The notes beneath the pieces were generated by a model, which ran no database searches, was not told where the DNA came from, and saw only the letters and a list, made by a program, of their open reading frames with translations. From the NCBI RefSeq assembly GCF_001014645.1, contig NZ_LASZ01000006.1:1-64000 (forward strand): a stretch of 64,000 nucleotides of DNA. Direction: 5' to 3'. This document shows positions 38,811 through 47,754 of this stretch, one piece after another. The DNA comes from Luteimonas sp. FCS-9 (lineage in GTDB: Bacteria; Pseudomonadota; Gammaproteobacteria; Xanthomonadales; Xanthomonadaceae). Each line of letters opens with the position of its first letter. Position 1 is the first letter of the stretch. The position numbers and the translations under genes were made by a program.

Positions 38811-39611
38811 TCAGGCGACCAGGCCGTCGACCGGCGACGACGCGCTGGCGTAGCGCTTGCGCGGAATGCGCCCGGCCAGGAACGCCTCGCGACCGGCCTC
38901 GACGGCCTTGCGCATTGCCGAGGCCATCAGCACCGGGTCGCGCGCACCGGCGATCGCGGTGTTCATCAGCACGCCGTCGCAGCCCAGTTCCATCGCGATC
39001 GCCGCGTCCGATGCGGTGCCCACGCCGGCGTCGACGATGATCGGCACCTTCGCGTTCTCGACGATCTCCAGCAGGTTGTAGCGATTCTGGATGCCCAGAC
39101 CCGAGCCGATCGGCGCGGCCAGCGGCATCACCGCCACGCAGCCGATCTCCTCCAGGCGCTTGGCCAGGATCGGGTCGTCGGAGGTGTAGACCATGACCTC
39201 GAAGCCATCGGCGACCAGTTGCTCGGCGGCCTTGAGCGTCTGCACCACGTCGGGGAACAGCGTGCGCTGGTCGCCGAGCACCTCGGGCTTGGTCAGGTTG
39301 TGGCCGTCGAGCAGTTCGCGTGCCAGGCGGCAGGTGCGCACGGCTTCTTCGGCGGTGTAGCAGCCAGCGGTGTTGGGCAGGATCGTGTAGCGGTCGGGCG
39401 GCAGTACGTCGAGCAGGTTGGGCTCGCCGGGGTTCTGGCCGATGTTGGTGCGGCGGATCGCGACGGTGACGATCTGGGCGCCGGCCGCCTCGGTCGCGAG
39501 GCGCGTCTGCTCGAGATCCTGGAACTTGCCGGTGCCGGTCAGCAGGCGGGAACGGTAGGTCTTGCCGGCGACGACGAGGCCGGCGTCGCGCGAGGGGGAT
39601 GGGATGCTCAT
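38811..39611 (-). CDS. thiG: Thiazole synthase
   Basis: 266 residues. [12 protein letters not shown] is the family opening, the Schiff-base lysine is K108 in [10 protein letters not shown], and [16 protein letters not shown] with [28 protein letters not shown] form the phosphate site. It builds the thiazole phosphate of thiamine from deoxyxylulose 5-phosphate, dehydroglycine and the ThiS thiocarboxylate. thiS lies upstream on the same strand beyond a 251-base spacer full of hairpins. Confidence 0.97.
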   Translation of the reverse strand: MSIPSPSRDAGLVVAGKTYRSRLLTGTGKFQDLEQTRLATEAAGAQIVTVAIRRTNIGQNPGEPNLLDVLPPDRYTILPNTAGCYTAEEAVRTCRLARELLDGHNLTKPEVLGDQRTLFPDVVQTLKAAEQLVADGFEVMVYTSDDPILAKRLEEIGCVAVMPLAAPIGSGLGIQNRYNLLEIVENAKVPIIVDAGVGTASDAAIAMELGCDGVLMNTAIAGARDPVLMASAMRKAVEAGREAFLAGRIPRKRYASASSPVDGLVA

Positions 39612-39701
39612 CCCTGGATTATCGCCCAAGCGGCGCGGGTGTGCCGGGCGCGTCGGCGGCGCATTCGCGTGCGGTTCGTGGGAGGCGGCGTTCGCCCCCG
39701 C

Positions 39702-39850
39702 ATCCGATGCCGGATGGCATCGGATCAGCGCACCGACACGAAATGGGTGTTGGTGGCCGTCCCTGGCGGGGCGGTGCTGGCGCCGGGTCGTCCGGCCCGC
39801 ACATCCGTGTGCGGGCGTTCGCGAATGCGTCCGAGCCGGATGGCTCGGAC
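39702..39850. repeat. Three short hairpins between thiS and thiG
   Basis: ATCCGATGCC/GGCATCGGAT (39702-39725), GCCCGCACA-TCCG-TGTGCGGGC (39796-39817) and GTCCGAGCC-GGAT-GGCTCGGAC (39829-39850) are perfect stems of 9-10 bases with 4-base loops. The first and third share the CCGGATGG core. They lie in the 251-base stretch 39612-39862 between two genes that should be co-transcribed. Confidence 0.75.
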
Positions 39851-39862
39851 AAGCGCATTCGC

Positions 39863-40063
39863 TCACCCCCCGCCCAGTGCGTGGACGATCTCGACGCGGT
39901 CGCCGTCGGCCAGCGCGTGGGTGTCGTGCCGGCCGCGCGGGACGATCTCGCCGTTGATCTCCACCGCCACGCGGCGCCCGCCCAGCCCCTGGGCCTGCAG
40001 CAGCGCGGCGATCGTGCTGCCCGGATCGATGTCGGCGTCTTCGCCGTTGAGTCGGATGTTCAT
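39863..40063 (-). CDS. thiS: Sulfur carrier protein ThiS
   Basis: 66 residues of the ubiquitin-like beta-grasp type. [23 protein letters not shown] opens it, [12 protein letters not shown] lies in the middle, and the C-terminus [10 protein letters not shown] carries the glycine pair that is adenylated and thiocarboxylated to carry sulfur to ThiG. It ends with three glycines rather than the usual two. No TPP riboswitch is visible upstream. Confidence 0.95.
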   Translation of the reverse strand: MNIRLNGEDADIDPGSTIAALLQAQGLGGRRVAVEINGEIVPRGRHDTHALADGDRVEIVHALGGG

Positions 40064-40238
40064 GCCGCGATTGTCCCCGTTCGCGCGCCGCGGCGCACGT
40101 CACTTGGCGGCGCCGGCATGCCGCAGTGCGGCGTGCCGTGGCGGACGCGCGGCGGGATCATCGCGGCAATGCGGTCCCGTACGGGGCCCGGTCGCCAACC
40201 CGCGGATAATCGCCGCCCTTTTCGAGGAGAGACCCCGT

Positions 40239-42089
40239 ATGTCGTCCAGGCCGATCCGTGCCGCCCTCGCCGTTGCGCTCGCCGCCGCGGCCGTCCCCGT
40301 GCTCGCCGCCGACACGTTTTCCCGCACCGTGTTCTTCGGCGACAGCCTGAGCGATGCGGGTTACTTCCAGCCGGTCGTCGTGGGCGCGATCGGCCCGCAG
40401 GGCGCGATCCTCGGCCGCTTCACGACCAATCCCGGCCTGACCTGGGCCGAGCACGTCGCCGACCGCTACGGCACCGACGCCAGCGCCAACGGCAACGGCC
40501 AGACCGGCGACAACTACGCGGTCGGCGGCGCCCGTGTCGCGATCGACAGCGTCGGCGCGCTCGGCGCGACGCCGTCGCTGGCGACCCAGGTGCGCACGTA
40601 CCTGGCGGCCAACGGCGGCCGCGCCGACGCCGACGCGCTGTACTCGGTCTGGGGCGGTGCCAACGACCTGTTCGCGGTGGCCGCCAACCCGGGACAGGCG
40701 CAGCAGATCGTCGGCGCGGCGGTGACCGCGCAGGTGGGGCTGGTCGGCGCGCTGCAGGGCGCGGGCGCGCGCTACGTGCTGGTCCCGGCGATCCCGGACA
40801 TCGGCCTGACGCCGCAGTCGCGCGCCGGCGGCGCGGCGGCGATGGCCCAGGGCACCGCGCTGTCGGCCGCCTACAACGACGCGCTGTACGGCGGGCTGGC
40901 CTCGCAGGGCCTGCGGGTGATCCCGGTCGACACCTTTCACTTCCTGCAGGAGGTCGTCGCCGATCCGTCGCGCTACGGCTTCGCCAACGTCACCTCGGTC
41001 GCCTGCCGCACCCAGCCGGCACCGGCCGGCGACTCGTCGCTGTTCTGCAACCCGAACTCGCTGGTCGTCCCCGATGCGGCCGACACCTACCTGTTCGCCG
41101 ACGGCGTGCACCCGGCCAGCCGCGCGCAGGCGCTGATCGCCGACCTCGCGGTCTCGATGATCGACGGTCCGCAGCAGATCGCGGTGCTGCCGCAATCGGC
41201 GGCGACCACCGGCCGCGCGCGCGCGGATCGCGTCGCGAACCGGATGAGCCTGGCCGCGGCGCCGGTCGAGGGACGCCGCTGGTGGGCCGACGTGCGCGCC
41301 GACACGCAGCGCTACGACCACGGGGACGCCTACGACGGCGTCGGCCCGGCGCTGACCGCGGGCCTGGACTGGACCTCGGGCGCGACCACCTTCGGCGGCT
41401 TCGTCGGCTACGGCCGGCAGGGCAACGACTGGGGCCTGCGCCGCGGCAGCTGGGACCAGGGCGAGGCGACCGTCGGCGGCTTCGCACACTGGCGCGCCGA
41501 GGCCGGCGGCTGGGTCAACCTGCAGCTGAGCTACAGCTGGCTGGACTTCGATACCGACCGCGCCGTGCAGATCGGCCCGGCCACGCGCGTGCACAGCGGC
41601 CAGGCCGACGGCAGCAACACGACCGCCGCGCTGTACGCGGGCTGGAACTTCGGCGACGGCCCGTTCGAGCATGGTCCGGTCGTCGCACTCGTGGGCCAGC
41701 GCATCGAGGTCGACGGTTTCGCCGAGAGCGATCCGGGCGTGTCGACGTCGCTGGCCTATCCCTCGCAGGACATCGACTCGCTGATCGGCAGCGCCGGCTG
41801 GCAGTTCGCCTACGCCGCGGACGGCGGCGTGCGTCCCTACGCCCGGCTGACCGTCGACCGCGAGTTCGAGGACGCGCCGACCCAGGCCTGGGCGCGCGCC
41901 CAGTCGCTGCCCGCGACGCTGGACTACGCGGTCCCGGCGCGCGGCTACGACCGCAGCTACGGCACCGCGACGCTGGGCACCCAGGCGCGGCTGTTCGGCC
42001 TGGACGCCAACGTCGGCGCAAGCCTGACCGTCGGCCAGAAGGCCGGCAGCCACGCCACGGTGTTCGCGACCCTCGGCGCGGGCTTCTGA
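40239..42089 (+). CDS. EstA-type autotransporter esterase (GDSL lipase)
   Basis: A 616-residue type V secreted enzyme. The signal peptide ends VLAA; FFGDSLSDAG carries the catalytic serine S36, WGGANDLF is the oxyanion block, and D288 and H291 in DGVHPA complete the triad. From about residue 350 a 12-strand barrel (RRWWADVRADTQRYDHG... to GAGF) anchors the enzyme in the outer membrane with the passenger exposed and probably uncleaved, as in Pseudomonas EstA. A TAAT-type -10 (GATAAT at 40204) lies before it. Confidence 0.93.
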   Translation: MSSRPIRAALAVALAAAAVPVLAADTFSRTVFFGDSLSDAGYFQPVVVGAIGPQGAILGRFTTNPGLTWAEHVADRYGTDASANGNGQTGDNYAVGGARVAIDSVGALGATPSLATQVRTYLAANGGRADADALYSVWGGANDLFAVAANPGQAQQIVGAAVTAQVGLVGALQGAGARYVLVPAIPDIGLTPQSRAGGAAAMAQGTALSAAYNDALYGGLASQGLRVIPVDTFHFLQEVVADPSRYGFANVTSVACRTQPAPAGDSSLFCNPNSLVVPDAADTYLFADGVHPASRAQALIADLAVSMIDGPQQIAVLPQSAATTGRARADRVANRMSLAAAPVEGRRWWADVRADTQRYDHGDAYDGVGPALTAGLDWTSGATTFGGFVGYGRQGNDWGLRRGSWDQGEATVGGFAHWRAEAGGWVNLQLSYSWLDFDTDRAVQIGPATRVHSGQADGSNTTAALYAGWNFGDGPFEHGPVVALVGQRIEVDGFAESDPGVSTSLAYPSQDIDSLIGSAGWQFAYAADGGVRPYARLTVDREFEDAPTQAWARAQSLPATLDYAVPARGYDRSYGTATLGTQARLFGLDANVGASLTVGQKAGSHATVFATLGAGF

Positions 42090-42128
42090 CCGCCGCGCAC
42101 CCGGCGCGCCGCCGCCCGCGCGGCGGCG

Positions 42129-42158
42129 TTGCCAAGGCGCGCCGCGGCGGCATAGACT
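42129..42158 (+). promoter_or_regulatory. Promoter of tRNA-Gly
   Basis: TTGCCA (42129-42134), an 18-base spacer, and TAGACT (42153-42158), 10 bases before the tRNA start. Confidence 0.55.
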
Positions 42159-42168
42159 GAGCCCCTGC

Positions 42169-42242
42169 GCGGGTGTAGTTCAATGGTAGAACTGCAGCTT
42201 CCCAAGCTGCTAGCGTGGGTTCGATTCCCATCACCCGCTCCA
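42169..42242 (+). tRNA. tRNA-Gly (anticodon CCC)
   Basis: A complete cloverleaf of 74 bases including an encoded CCA end. Acceptor GCGGGTG pairs with CACCCGC, D stem GTTC/GAAC, anticodon stem GCAGC/GCTGC with loop TTCCCAA, so the anticodon is CCC (reads GGG), and T loop TTCGATT. It has its own promoter and a strong terminator. Confidence 0.97.
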
Positions 42243-42250
42243 GTTCCAGC

Positions 42251-42285
42251 GGCGGCGCCATCCTCGGGGATGGCGCCGCCGTTTT
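42251..42285 (+). terminator. Terminator of the tRNA-Gly transcript
   Basis: GGCGGCGCCATCC and GGATGGCGCCGCC form a perfect 13-base stem, followed by GTTTTCGTT. It starts nine bases after the tRNA. Confidence 0.9.
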
Positions 42286-42351
42286 CGTTGCAGCTGTTCC
42301 CGTCGATCCTCGATGCGGCCCGTCGGCGCCGCGTGCTTGCCCGGTCATGCG

Positions 42352-42433
42352 ATGAAGCTCGCGATCCTGTCCCGCAACACCAAGCTCTATTCCACGCGCC
42401 GGCTGGTCGAGGCCGCGCGCGCGCGGGCACACC
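42352..42433 (+). pseudogene. N-terminal fragment of the RimK-like gene, in a shifted frame
   Basis: From ATG 42352 the sequence reads [25 protein letters not shown], the typical RimK/ATP-grasp N-terminus. The frame then runs into nonsense, [11 protein letters not shown], while the expected [14 protein letters not shown] continues in another frame. The change falls in the alternating GC run at about 42411-42426; two extra bases there would restore one continuous protein of about 306 residues. It is either a sequencing/assembly indel, slippage, or true inactivation. Confidence 0.75.
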
Positions 42434-43270
42434 GTGCGCGTGCTCGATCCGCTGCGCTGCTACATGCGCATCAGCAGCGAGGGCTTCTCGCTGCGCTACA
42501 AGGGCCGCTCGATCGAGGCCTTCGACGCGGTGATCCCGCGCTTCGGCACGTCGGTGGCGCGCTACGGCAACGCGGTGCTGCACCAGCTCGAGCTGATGGG
42601 CAGCTTCGCGCCCAATCCGTCGGCGGCGTTCGCGCGCGCCCGCGACAAGCTGCGCTGCCAGCAACTGCTCGCCGCCGAGGGCATCGGCTTGCCGGTCACG
42701 GTGTTCGGCGACAACCCCGACGACACCGACGACCTGCTGGCGATGCTCGGCCCGCCGCCGCACGTGATCAAGCTCAACGAGGGCATGCAGGGGGCCGGGG
42801 TGATGCTGACCGAGAAGCCGTCCGCCTCGCGCGGGGCGGTCGAGGCGCTGCGCGGGCTCTACGCCAACTTCCTGGTGCAGGAATACATCGCCGAGGCGCA
42901 GGGCGCGGACCTGCGCTGCTTCGTCGTCGGCGAGCGGGTGATCGGCGCGATGCAGCGCCAGGCGCCGGCGGGCGATTTCCGTTCCAACCTCCATCGCGGC
43001 GGCAGCGCAAGCGCGGTCGTCGCGACCGACGAGGAACAGGCGGTCGCGGTGCGCGCGGCGCAGGTGATCGGGCTGGGCATCGCCGGGGTCGACCTGATCC
43101 GGTCGAGCCGCGGCCCGCTGGTGCTGGAGGTCAACGCGTCGCCCGGCCTGGAGGGCATCGAGGCGGTCACCGGGCAGGACATCGCCGGCGGGATCGTCGA
43201 GCATCTGGCCGCCCGCGTCGGGGCCGGGCGCCCGAGGCGCACGCGGCGCACGGCGTCCAACGGAACCTGA
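42434..43270 (+). CDS. rimK: RimK family ATP-grasp ligase, main part after frame break
   Basis: 278 residues from a GTG at 42434. [37 protein letters not shown] continues the RimK N-terminal domain; the ATP-grasp parts follow with [62 protein letters not shown] and [25 protein letters not shown]. RimK adds glutamates to the C-terminus of ribosomal protein S6 or to related substrates. About 27 N-terminal residues lie in a different frame just upstream, so as written the gene cannot make the full enzyme unless the GTG is used. The C-terminus is basic, [12 protein letters not shown]. Confidence 0.85.
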   Translation: MRVLDPLRCYMRISSEGFSLRYKGRSIEAFDAVIPRFGTSVARYGNAVLHQLELMGSFAPNPSAAFARARDKLRCQQLLAAEGIGLPVTVFGDNPDDTDDLLAMLGPPPHVIKLNEGMQGAGVMLTEKPSASRGAVEALRGLYANFLVQEYIAEAQGADLRCFVVGERVIGAMQRQAPAGDFRSNLHRGGSASAVVATDEEQAVAVRAAQVIGLGIAGVDLIRSSRGPLVLEVNASPGLEGIEAVTGQDIAGGIVEHLAARVGAGRPRRTRRTASNGT

Positions 43271-43342
43271 ACGTTTTTTTTCCGGATTTCGACGGCCGTG
43301 CCGTCTAGCCTGTACATCCGGAATGCGCTCGCGCTCTCTCTC

Positions 43343-43426
43343 CCCCGGCTTCGGCCGGGGCGCAGCGGATAACGGCAATCGGGGCAACACTCCTTTGACC
43401 CGGGCGGCCAACGTCCGGGTCTTTTT
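43343..43426 (+). terminator. UUCG hairpin and T-tract terminator; possible small RNA end
   Basis: CCCCGGC-TTCG-GCCGGGG (43343-43360) is a tetraloop hairpin, preceded by CTCTCTCTC. Then GACCCGG and CCGGGTC (43397-43421) are followed by TTTTT, an intrinsic terminator. They lie in the 255-base gap after rimK and might finish rimK transcripts or mark a small RNA. Confidence 0.65.
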
Positions 43427-43525
43427 GTGTGTCGCGTCCCGGCATGGGCGGCGGCCCGGTTCGATGGCATGATCCGCGGGCGACCGGGAGGTCGCCTCGT
43501 AATCCGGATCACCAAGGAGTGGCGT

Positions 43526-43993
43526 ATGAAGCGGTCGATAGGCGTCGGTCTTGCAGTGCTGTGTCTCGTCTCGCAGGCGGCCTGGGCCGGCGACGGTGTG
43601 GTCGACATCGAAAGCGGTGCCTTCGAACGACAGCGGGCCGCGGTACTGGCCGACATGGCGGGAGGCGAGGCGTATGCGGAGATCTCGCCCCGGGACCGGC
43701 AGACGGTGGTATCGCTGCTGGACCGGATGCAGGGCGTGATCGGCGATGCGTCGAGCGTGGAGGCGTTGCACGAGACGGAGCGCGTGCGGCTGTTCAACGA
43801 CCAGGAGCAGGTGAACACGATCCTGACGCGTGCGAAGGCCGACAGCCGCCTGATCTGCCGCCGCGAGACGCCGATCGGATCACGGCGGCCGCAGACAAGC
43901 TGCATGACGGTCGCCGAGCGCCGTCGTGCGACCGAGACATCACAGGAACGACTCCGCGCCCGTGGTGTAATGAAACCGACGGAACCAAGGTAA
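43526..43993 (+). CDS. Secreted hypothetical protein
   Basis: 155 residues with a signal peptide (MKRSIGVGLAVLCLVSQAAWA). The mature part has an acidic helical first half (VVDIESGAFERQRAAVLADM) and ends with two conserved-looking cysteines in LICRRETPIGSRRPQTSCMTVAERRRATETSQERLR, likely a disulfide. I know similar small exported proteins from xanthomonads, without function. Ribosome site AAGGAG at 43513-43518 supports the start. It lies 15 bases ahead of the response regulator and may be in its operon. Confidence 0.75.
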   Translation: MKRSIGVGLAVLCLVSQAAWAGDGVVDIESGAFERQRAAVLADMAGGEAYAEISPRDRQTVVSLLDRMQGVIGDASSVEALHETERVRLFNDQEQVNTILTRAKADSRLICRRETPIGSRRPQTSCMTVAERRRATETSQERLRARGVMKPTEPR

Positions 43994-44008
43994 AAAGAAG
44001 GCTCATCC

Positions 44009-44692
44009 ATGCACATCCTCGTCATCGAAGACAACCAGGACATCGCCGCCAATCTCGGGGACTATCTCGAGGATCGCGGCCACACCGTCGACTTCGCCGC
44101 CGACGGCGTCACCGGCCTGCACCTGGCGGTGGTCCACGACTTCGATGCCATCGTGCTCGATCTCAACCTGCCGGGCATGGACGGCCTGGAGGTCTGCCGC
44201 AAGCTGCGCAACGACGCGCGCAAGCAGACGCCGGTGCTGATGCTGACCGCGCGCGACAGCCTCGACAACAAGCTGGCCGGCTTCGACTCGGGCGCCGACG
44301 ACTACCTGGTCAAGCCGTTCGCGCTGCAGGAGGTCGAGGTCCGCCTCAACGCGCTCTCGCGTCGCGGCAAGGGCACGCACACCCGCGTGCTCGAGGTCGG
44401 CGAGCTCGAGTACAACCTCGATACGCTCGAGGTGCGCCGGCAGGGCAAGCTGCTGCAACTCAATCCGACCGCGCTCAAGATCCTGCAGTCACTGATGGAG
44501 GCCTCGCCTGCGGTGGTCACGCGCCAGGAGCTCGAGACCCGCGTCTGGGGCGAGGAACTGCCCGACTCGGACTCGCTGCGCGTGCACATCCACGGCCTGC
44601 GTGCGGTCGTCGACAAGCCGTTCGACCCGCCCTACATCCAGACCCGCCACGGCATCGGCTACCGGATCGCCGTGCCCGATGCCGGCAACTGA
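44009..44692 (+). CDS. OmpR-family response regulator
   Basis: 227 residues. The receiver domain has the acidic pair E7-D8, phosphorylation site D51 in VLDLNLPG and K102 in YLVKPFA. A winged-helix DNA-binding domain covers about 125-222, with VVTRQELETRVWGEELPDSDSLRVHIHGLRAVVDKPF and YIQTRHGIGYRIA. The sequence is very like the ColR/PhoP group of xanthomonads, but I cannot fix the name. Overlaps the kinase gene by 14 bases. Confidence 0.93.
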   Translation: MHILVIEDNQDIAANLGDYLEDRGHTVDFAADGVTGLHLAVVHDFDAIVLDLNLPGMDGLEVCRKLRNDARKQTPVLMLTARDSLDNKLAGFDSGADDYLVKPFALQEVEVRLNALSRRGKGTHTRVLEVGELEYNLDTLEVRRQGKLLQLNPTALKILQSLMEASPAVVTRQELETRVWGEELPDSDSLRVHIHGLRAVVDKPFDPPYIQTRHGIGYRIAVPDAGN

Positions 44693-46019
44693 CGCCGCTT
44701 CCGGCCGCTCGGCCAGGGTCCGCGAGCGCCGCTACCGGCGGCGCCTGCGCAGTCGCATCATCCTGTCGTTCGTGCTGCTCGGCCTCGGGCTCACGACGCT
44801 GTTCGCGTTCCTGACCCAGGAAGCGCGCGACCGCGTCGAGAACACGCTGGTCGAAGACCTGATGAACCGCAACATCGACGAGTACGCGCGGCGCTACTAC
44901 GTCGACCCGATGCGCAACCCCGCGGTGCCGCTGGAACAGATCCGCGCGCGCGTCGTGCGCCGGGACCGGTTCGAGGAACTGCGGCACGAGCAGCCGGACT
45001 GGTACGAACTGGGCGACGGCATCCACAACCTCAGTGGCGTCGACGAGGACGGCACGCCCTTCATGTACAAGCTCGCGGTGCGCAAGACGCCCGACGAGTG
45101 GTTCTTCCTCGCCTACGACATGACCGAGACCGTGCGCGGCGCGACCCAGTTCCAGCGCGCGATCTTCGGCTCGGTGGTGATGGTCTCGCTGCTCTCGGCG
45201 CTGATCGGCTGGTGGTCGGCGGCGCGGGTGATGAGCCCGGTGTCGGAACTGGCCAACCGGCTCAGCCGTTCGGGCGACAGTTCCCGGCCGCAGGCGCTGG
45301 CGCCGCACTTCCCCGACGACGAGGTCGGCCAGCTGGCGAGCGCGCTGGACGACTACGCGTTCCGGTTGACCGAGGTGGTGCAGCGCGACCGCGAGTTCAA
45401 CGCCGACGTCAGCCACGAGCTGCGCACGCCGCTGGCGGTGATCAAGGGGGCGGTGGAACTGCTGCTCTCGCGTCCCGACCTCGACGACAAGACCCGCACC
45501 CGGCTGCTGCGCATCCAGCGCGCCGAGCAGCAGTGCACCGACCTGATCAGCGCGCTGCTGCTGCTTTCGCGCGAGGAGCGCGGGCATGGCGCAACCGACA
45601 TCGGCCGCGTGGTCGAACAGCTGTTCGACGCCCATCGCCCGCAGCTGGTCGGCAAGCCGCTGGTGCTGCGGCTGGAGGCCGAGCAGCGGCTGGTCGTCGA
45701 TGCGCCCGAGGCCGCGGTCACCGTGGCGCTGGGCAACCTCGTCGGCAACGCGATCAAGTACACGCTGGAAGGCGAAGTGGTCGTGCGCGTGCGCGCGCAT
45801 TCGGTCGAGGTCGCCGACAGCGGCCCCGGCCTGAGCGCCGAGGACGCGGCCCGGCTGTTCGAGCGCGGCTATCGCGGCACCCACGCCGAGCATTCGCAGG
45901 GCGGCGGCATCGGCCTGTCGATCGTGCGCCGCCTGTGCGACCTCTACGGTTGGCAGGTGCGCGTGGTCCCCGGCGCGACGCGCGGCGTGGTCGCGACCCT
46001 GTCGTTCGGGCGCACGTAG
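44679..46019 (+). CDS. Sensor histidine kinase
   Basis: 446 residues. Helix 1 (IILSFVLLGLGLTTLFAFL) and helix 2 (FGSVVMVSLLSALIGWWSAA) enclose a periplasmic domain of about 115 residues. A HAMP linker follows (MSPVSELANRL), then the H box with H246 in DVSHELRTPLAVIKG, N box LGNLVGNAIKYT, and G boxes DSGPGLS and GGGIGLSIVRRL. It should phosphorylate the upstream regulator. The ATG at 44679 lies inside the regulator gene, so expression is coupled. The signal sensed is unknown. Confidence 0.93.
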   Translation: MPATDAASGRSARVRERRYRRRLRSRIILSFVLLGLGLTTLFAFLTQEARDRVENTLVEDLMNRNIDEYARRYYVDPMRNPAVPLEQIRARVVRRDRFEELRHEQPDWYELGDGIHNLSGVDEDGTPFMYKLAVRKTPDEWFFLAYDMTETVRGATQFQRAIFGSVVMVSLLSALIGWWSAARVMSPVSELANRLSRSGDSSRPQALAPHFPDDEVGQLASALDDYAFRLTEVVQRDREFNADVSHELRTPLAVIKGAVELLLSRPDLDDKTRTRLLRIQRAEQQCTDLISALLLLSREERGHGATDIGRVVEQLFDAHRPQLVGKPLVLRLEAEQRLVVDAPEAAVTVALGNLVGNAIKYTLEGEVVVRVRAHSVEVADSGPGLSAEDAARLFERGYRGTHAEHSQGGGIGLSIVRRLCDLYGWQVRVVPGATRGVVATLSFGRT

Positions 46020-46034
46020 CGCGGGCCCGCTCGT

Positions 46035-46100
46035 GTAGGAGCGCGCTCGCGCGCGAAGGTGTTCCCGGGAAAGCCTCTTCGCGCGCAAGCGCGCTCCTAC
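46035..46100. repeat. REP-like palindrome, GTAGGAGCGCGC type (copy C)
   Basis: GTAGGAGCGCGCTCGCGCGCGA at the left and CGCGCAAGCGCGCTCCTAC at the right enclose AGGTGTTCCCGGGAAAGCCTC. Same arms and loop style as the 18.3-kb copy. It lies between the convergent kinase and ilvE genes. Confidence 0.85.
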
Positions 46101-46105
46101 GGGGC

Positions 46106-47032
46106 TCAGCGAGCGTCGGCGTCGAGCGGTTCGAGCCAGCCGTGCGGGTCGGCGGTGCGGCCGTCGAACAGCCCGAAGAACAGGTCCTGGATGCGGCGGG
46201 TCACGTCGCCGGCGCGGCCGCTGCCGACCTGGCGGCCGTCGACCGAGCGGATCGGCGTGATCTCGGCGGCGGTGCCGCACATGAACAGCTCGTCGCACAG
46301 GTAGAGGTACTCGCGCGGCAGGTCGCGCTCGATCACCTCGATGCCGTTGGCGCGGGCCAGGGTGATGATGGTGTGGCGGGTGATGCCATTGAGCAGCGCG
46401 GCGCTGACCGGCGTGGTGTGCAGCGCGCCGTCGAACACCAGGAACAGGTTCTCGCCCGCGCCCTCGCTCAACAGACCGGTCGAGGCCAGCGCGATGCCCT
46501 CGCCGAAGCCCAGCCGGCGCGCCTCGCGCGCGACCAGTTGCCCGGACAGGTAGTTGCCGCCGGCCTTGGCACCGGCCGGAATCGTGTTGGGCGCGAAGCG
46601 CTGCCAGCTCGACACGCAGGCATCGATGCCGGCCTCGAGCACGTCGTCGCCGAGGTAGGCGCCCATCTGCCAGGTCGCGACCGCGACGTCGACCGGCGTG
46701 TCGGCCGACAGCCCGAAGCCGCCCAGGCCGCGGTAGGCCACCGGGCGCAGGTACGCGGAGCGGAAGCCGTTGCGGCGCACGACTTCGCGGCACGCGGCGT
46801 TGAGCGTGTCCAGGTCGTAGGGGATCTCGATCTCGTGGATCCGCGCCGAGGCGTACAGCCGCTGATTGTGCTCGGTCAGCCGGAAGATCGCCGGGCCGTT
46901 GGGCGTGTCGTAGCAGCGGATGCCCTCGAACACCGAGGAGCCGTAGTGCAGCGCATGCGACATCACGTGGGTCGTGGCCTCGGCCCAGGGCTTGATCGTG
47001 CCGTTCTGCCAGATCCATTCGGGGTAGTGCAT
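46106..47032 (-). CDS. ilvE: Branched-chain amino acid aminotransferase
   Basis: 308 residues, fold-type IV PLP enzyme. HVMSHALHYGSSVFEGIRCYDT is the usual opening; the PLP lysine is in NTIPAGAKAGGNYLSGQL near residue 161, and GLLSEGAGENLFLVFDG with TRHTIITLARANGIEV and LFMCGTAAEITPI follow. It converts branched-chain 2-oxo acids with glutamate to leucine, isoleucine and valine. Start at 47032 (MHYPEWIWQNG) fits the family; the in-frame ATG ten codons upstream does not. Confidence 0.96.
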   Translation of the reverse strand: MHYPEWIWQNGTIKPWAEATTHVMSHALHYGSSVFEGIRCYDTPNGPAIFRLTEHNQRLYASARIHEIEIPYDLDTLNAACREVVRRNGFRSAYLRPVAYRGLGGFGLSADTPVDVAVATWQMGAYLGDDVLEAGIDACVSSWQRFAPNTIPAGAKAGGNYLSGQLVAREARRLGFGEGIALASTGLLSEGAGENLFLVFDGALHTTPVSAALLNGITRHTIITLARANGIEVIERDLPREYLYLCDELFMCGTAAEITPIRSVDGRQVGSGRAGDVTRRIQDLFFGLFDGRTADPHGWLEPLDADAR

Positions 47033-47128
47033 GGCGCGCTCTTGGCTGGGATGGGCTGCCATTCTGCCGGATCGGCGGCCGCGTGCGGCATGGGGGCGGG
47101 GCGCCGATGCCGCCGCGGCATGCGGCCG

Positions 47129-47710
47129 CTAGAGGCGGACCCACCAGCAGTCGAAGTGCCGGTGCAGCGAGAACACCGTCTGCGATGCGCCGGTGCCGCC
47201 GGGACCGGTCTGGATCACGCGCAGCGACGAGGGCGGCTGCACGCGCGCGGCGGCGGGCAGTTCGCGCGCACTGCTCCAGCCGGCGAAGCCGCCGGGCCCC
47301 TCGGTCGCGACGGACGCGGCCGGGCGCTGCGCGACGATGTCGACCAGCGGCCGCTGCGCAATCGCGTCGAGCCGGTCGAGCGCGCGGTAGCCGCCGGCGT
47401 TGTCGAGCCCGCGCCAGTGGTACAGCGAGGCCAGGCGATTGGTGTCGCGGCTGTCGATCGCGTGGCTCATCTCCTGGATCAGGCCGCGCAGGTGGCGCTG
47501 GCAGCCGCCGCGGTAGGCGTTGGCCGCCGTCGGCCGGGCGCCGCGCTGCGGACCGGCGGTCGCGCCGACGGCGCTGCAGGCCCGGTCGGTGTAGACGGTG
47601 CCGCCGTCGGGGGCGACGCAGCGCCGGATCTGTGCCTGCGCCGCGGGTGCCGTCGCCGTGCCTGCGGCGGCCAGCAGCGGGAGCAGCATCATGAGCGCGC
47701 GCCGGGACAT
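47129..47710 (-). CDS. Secreted DUF4124-like protein
   Basis: 193 residues with a signal peptide (MSRRALMMLLPLLAAAGTATAPAAQA). Just after it, QIRRCVAPDGGTVYTDRAC is the DUF4124-type motif (x-Y/R-C-x-x-x-x-G-x-x-x-Y-x-x-x-x-C). The rest is low in recognisable motifs; it ends FSLHRHFDCWWVRL. Probably periplasmic, unknown role. Confidence 0.75.
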   Translation of the reverse strand: MSRRALMMLLPLLAAAGTATAPAAQAQIRRCVAPDGGTVYTDRACSAVGATAGPQRGARPTAANAYRGGCQRHLRGLIQEMSHAIDSRDTNRLASLYHWRGLDNAGGYRALDRLDAIAQRPLVDIVAQRPAASVATEGPGGFAGWSSARELPAAARVQPPSSLRVIQTGPGGTGASQTVFSLHRHFDCWWVRL

Positions 47711-47754
47711 CGACGCAGCCTAGCGCCTGGCCTGGGCCGGCGACAGTGAAGGGC

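Noticed and set aside
40064..40238. TPP riboswitch before thiS
   Set aside because: No CTGAGA-type core on the minus strand; only a GGCATGCCGCA/TGCGGCGTGCC hairpin is there.
40100..40327. 75-codon minus-strand frame at the start of the esterase gene
   Set aside because: Antisense to the signal peptide of the autotransporter; no ribosome site or conservation signal.
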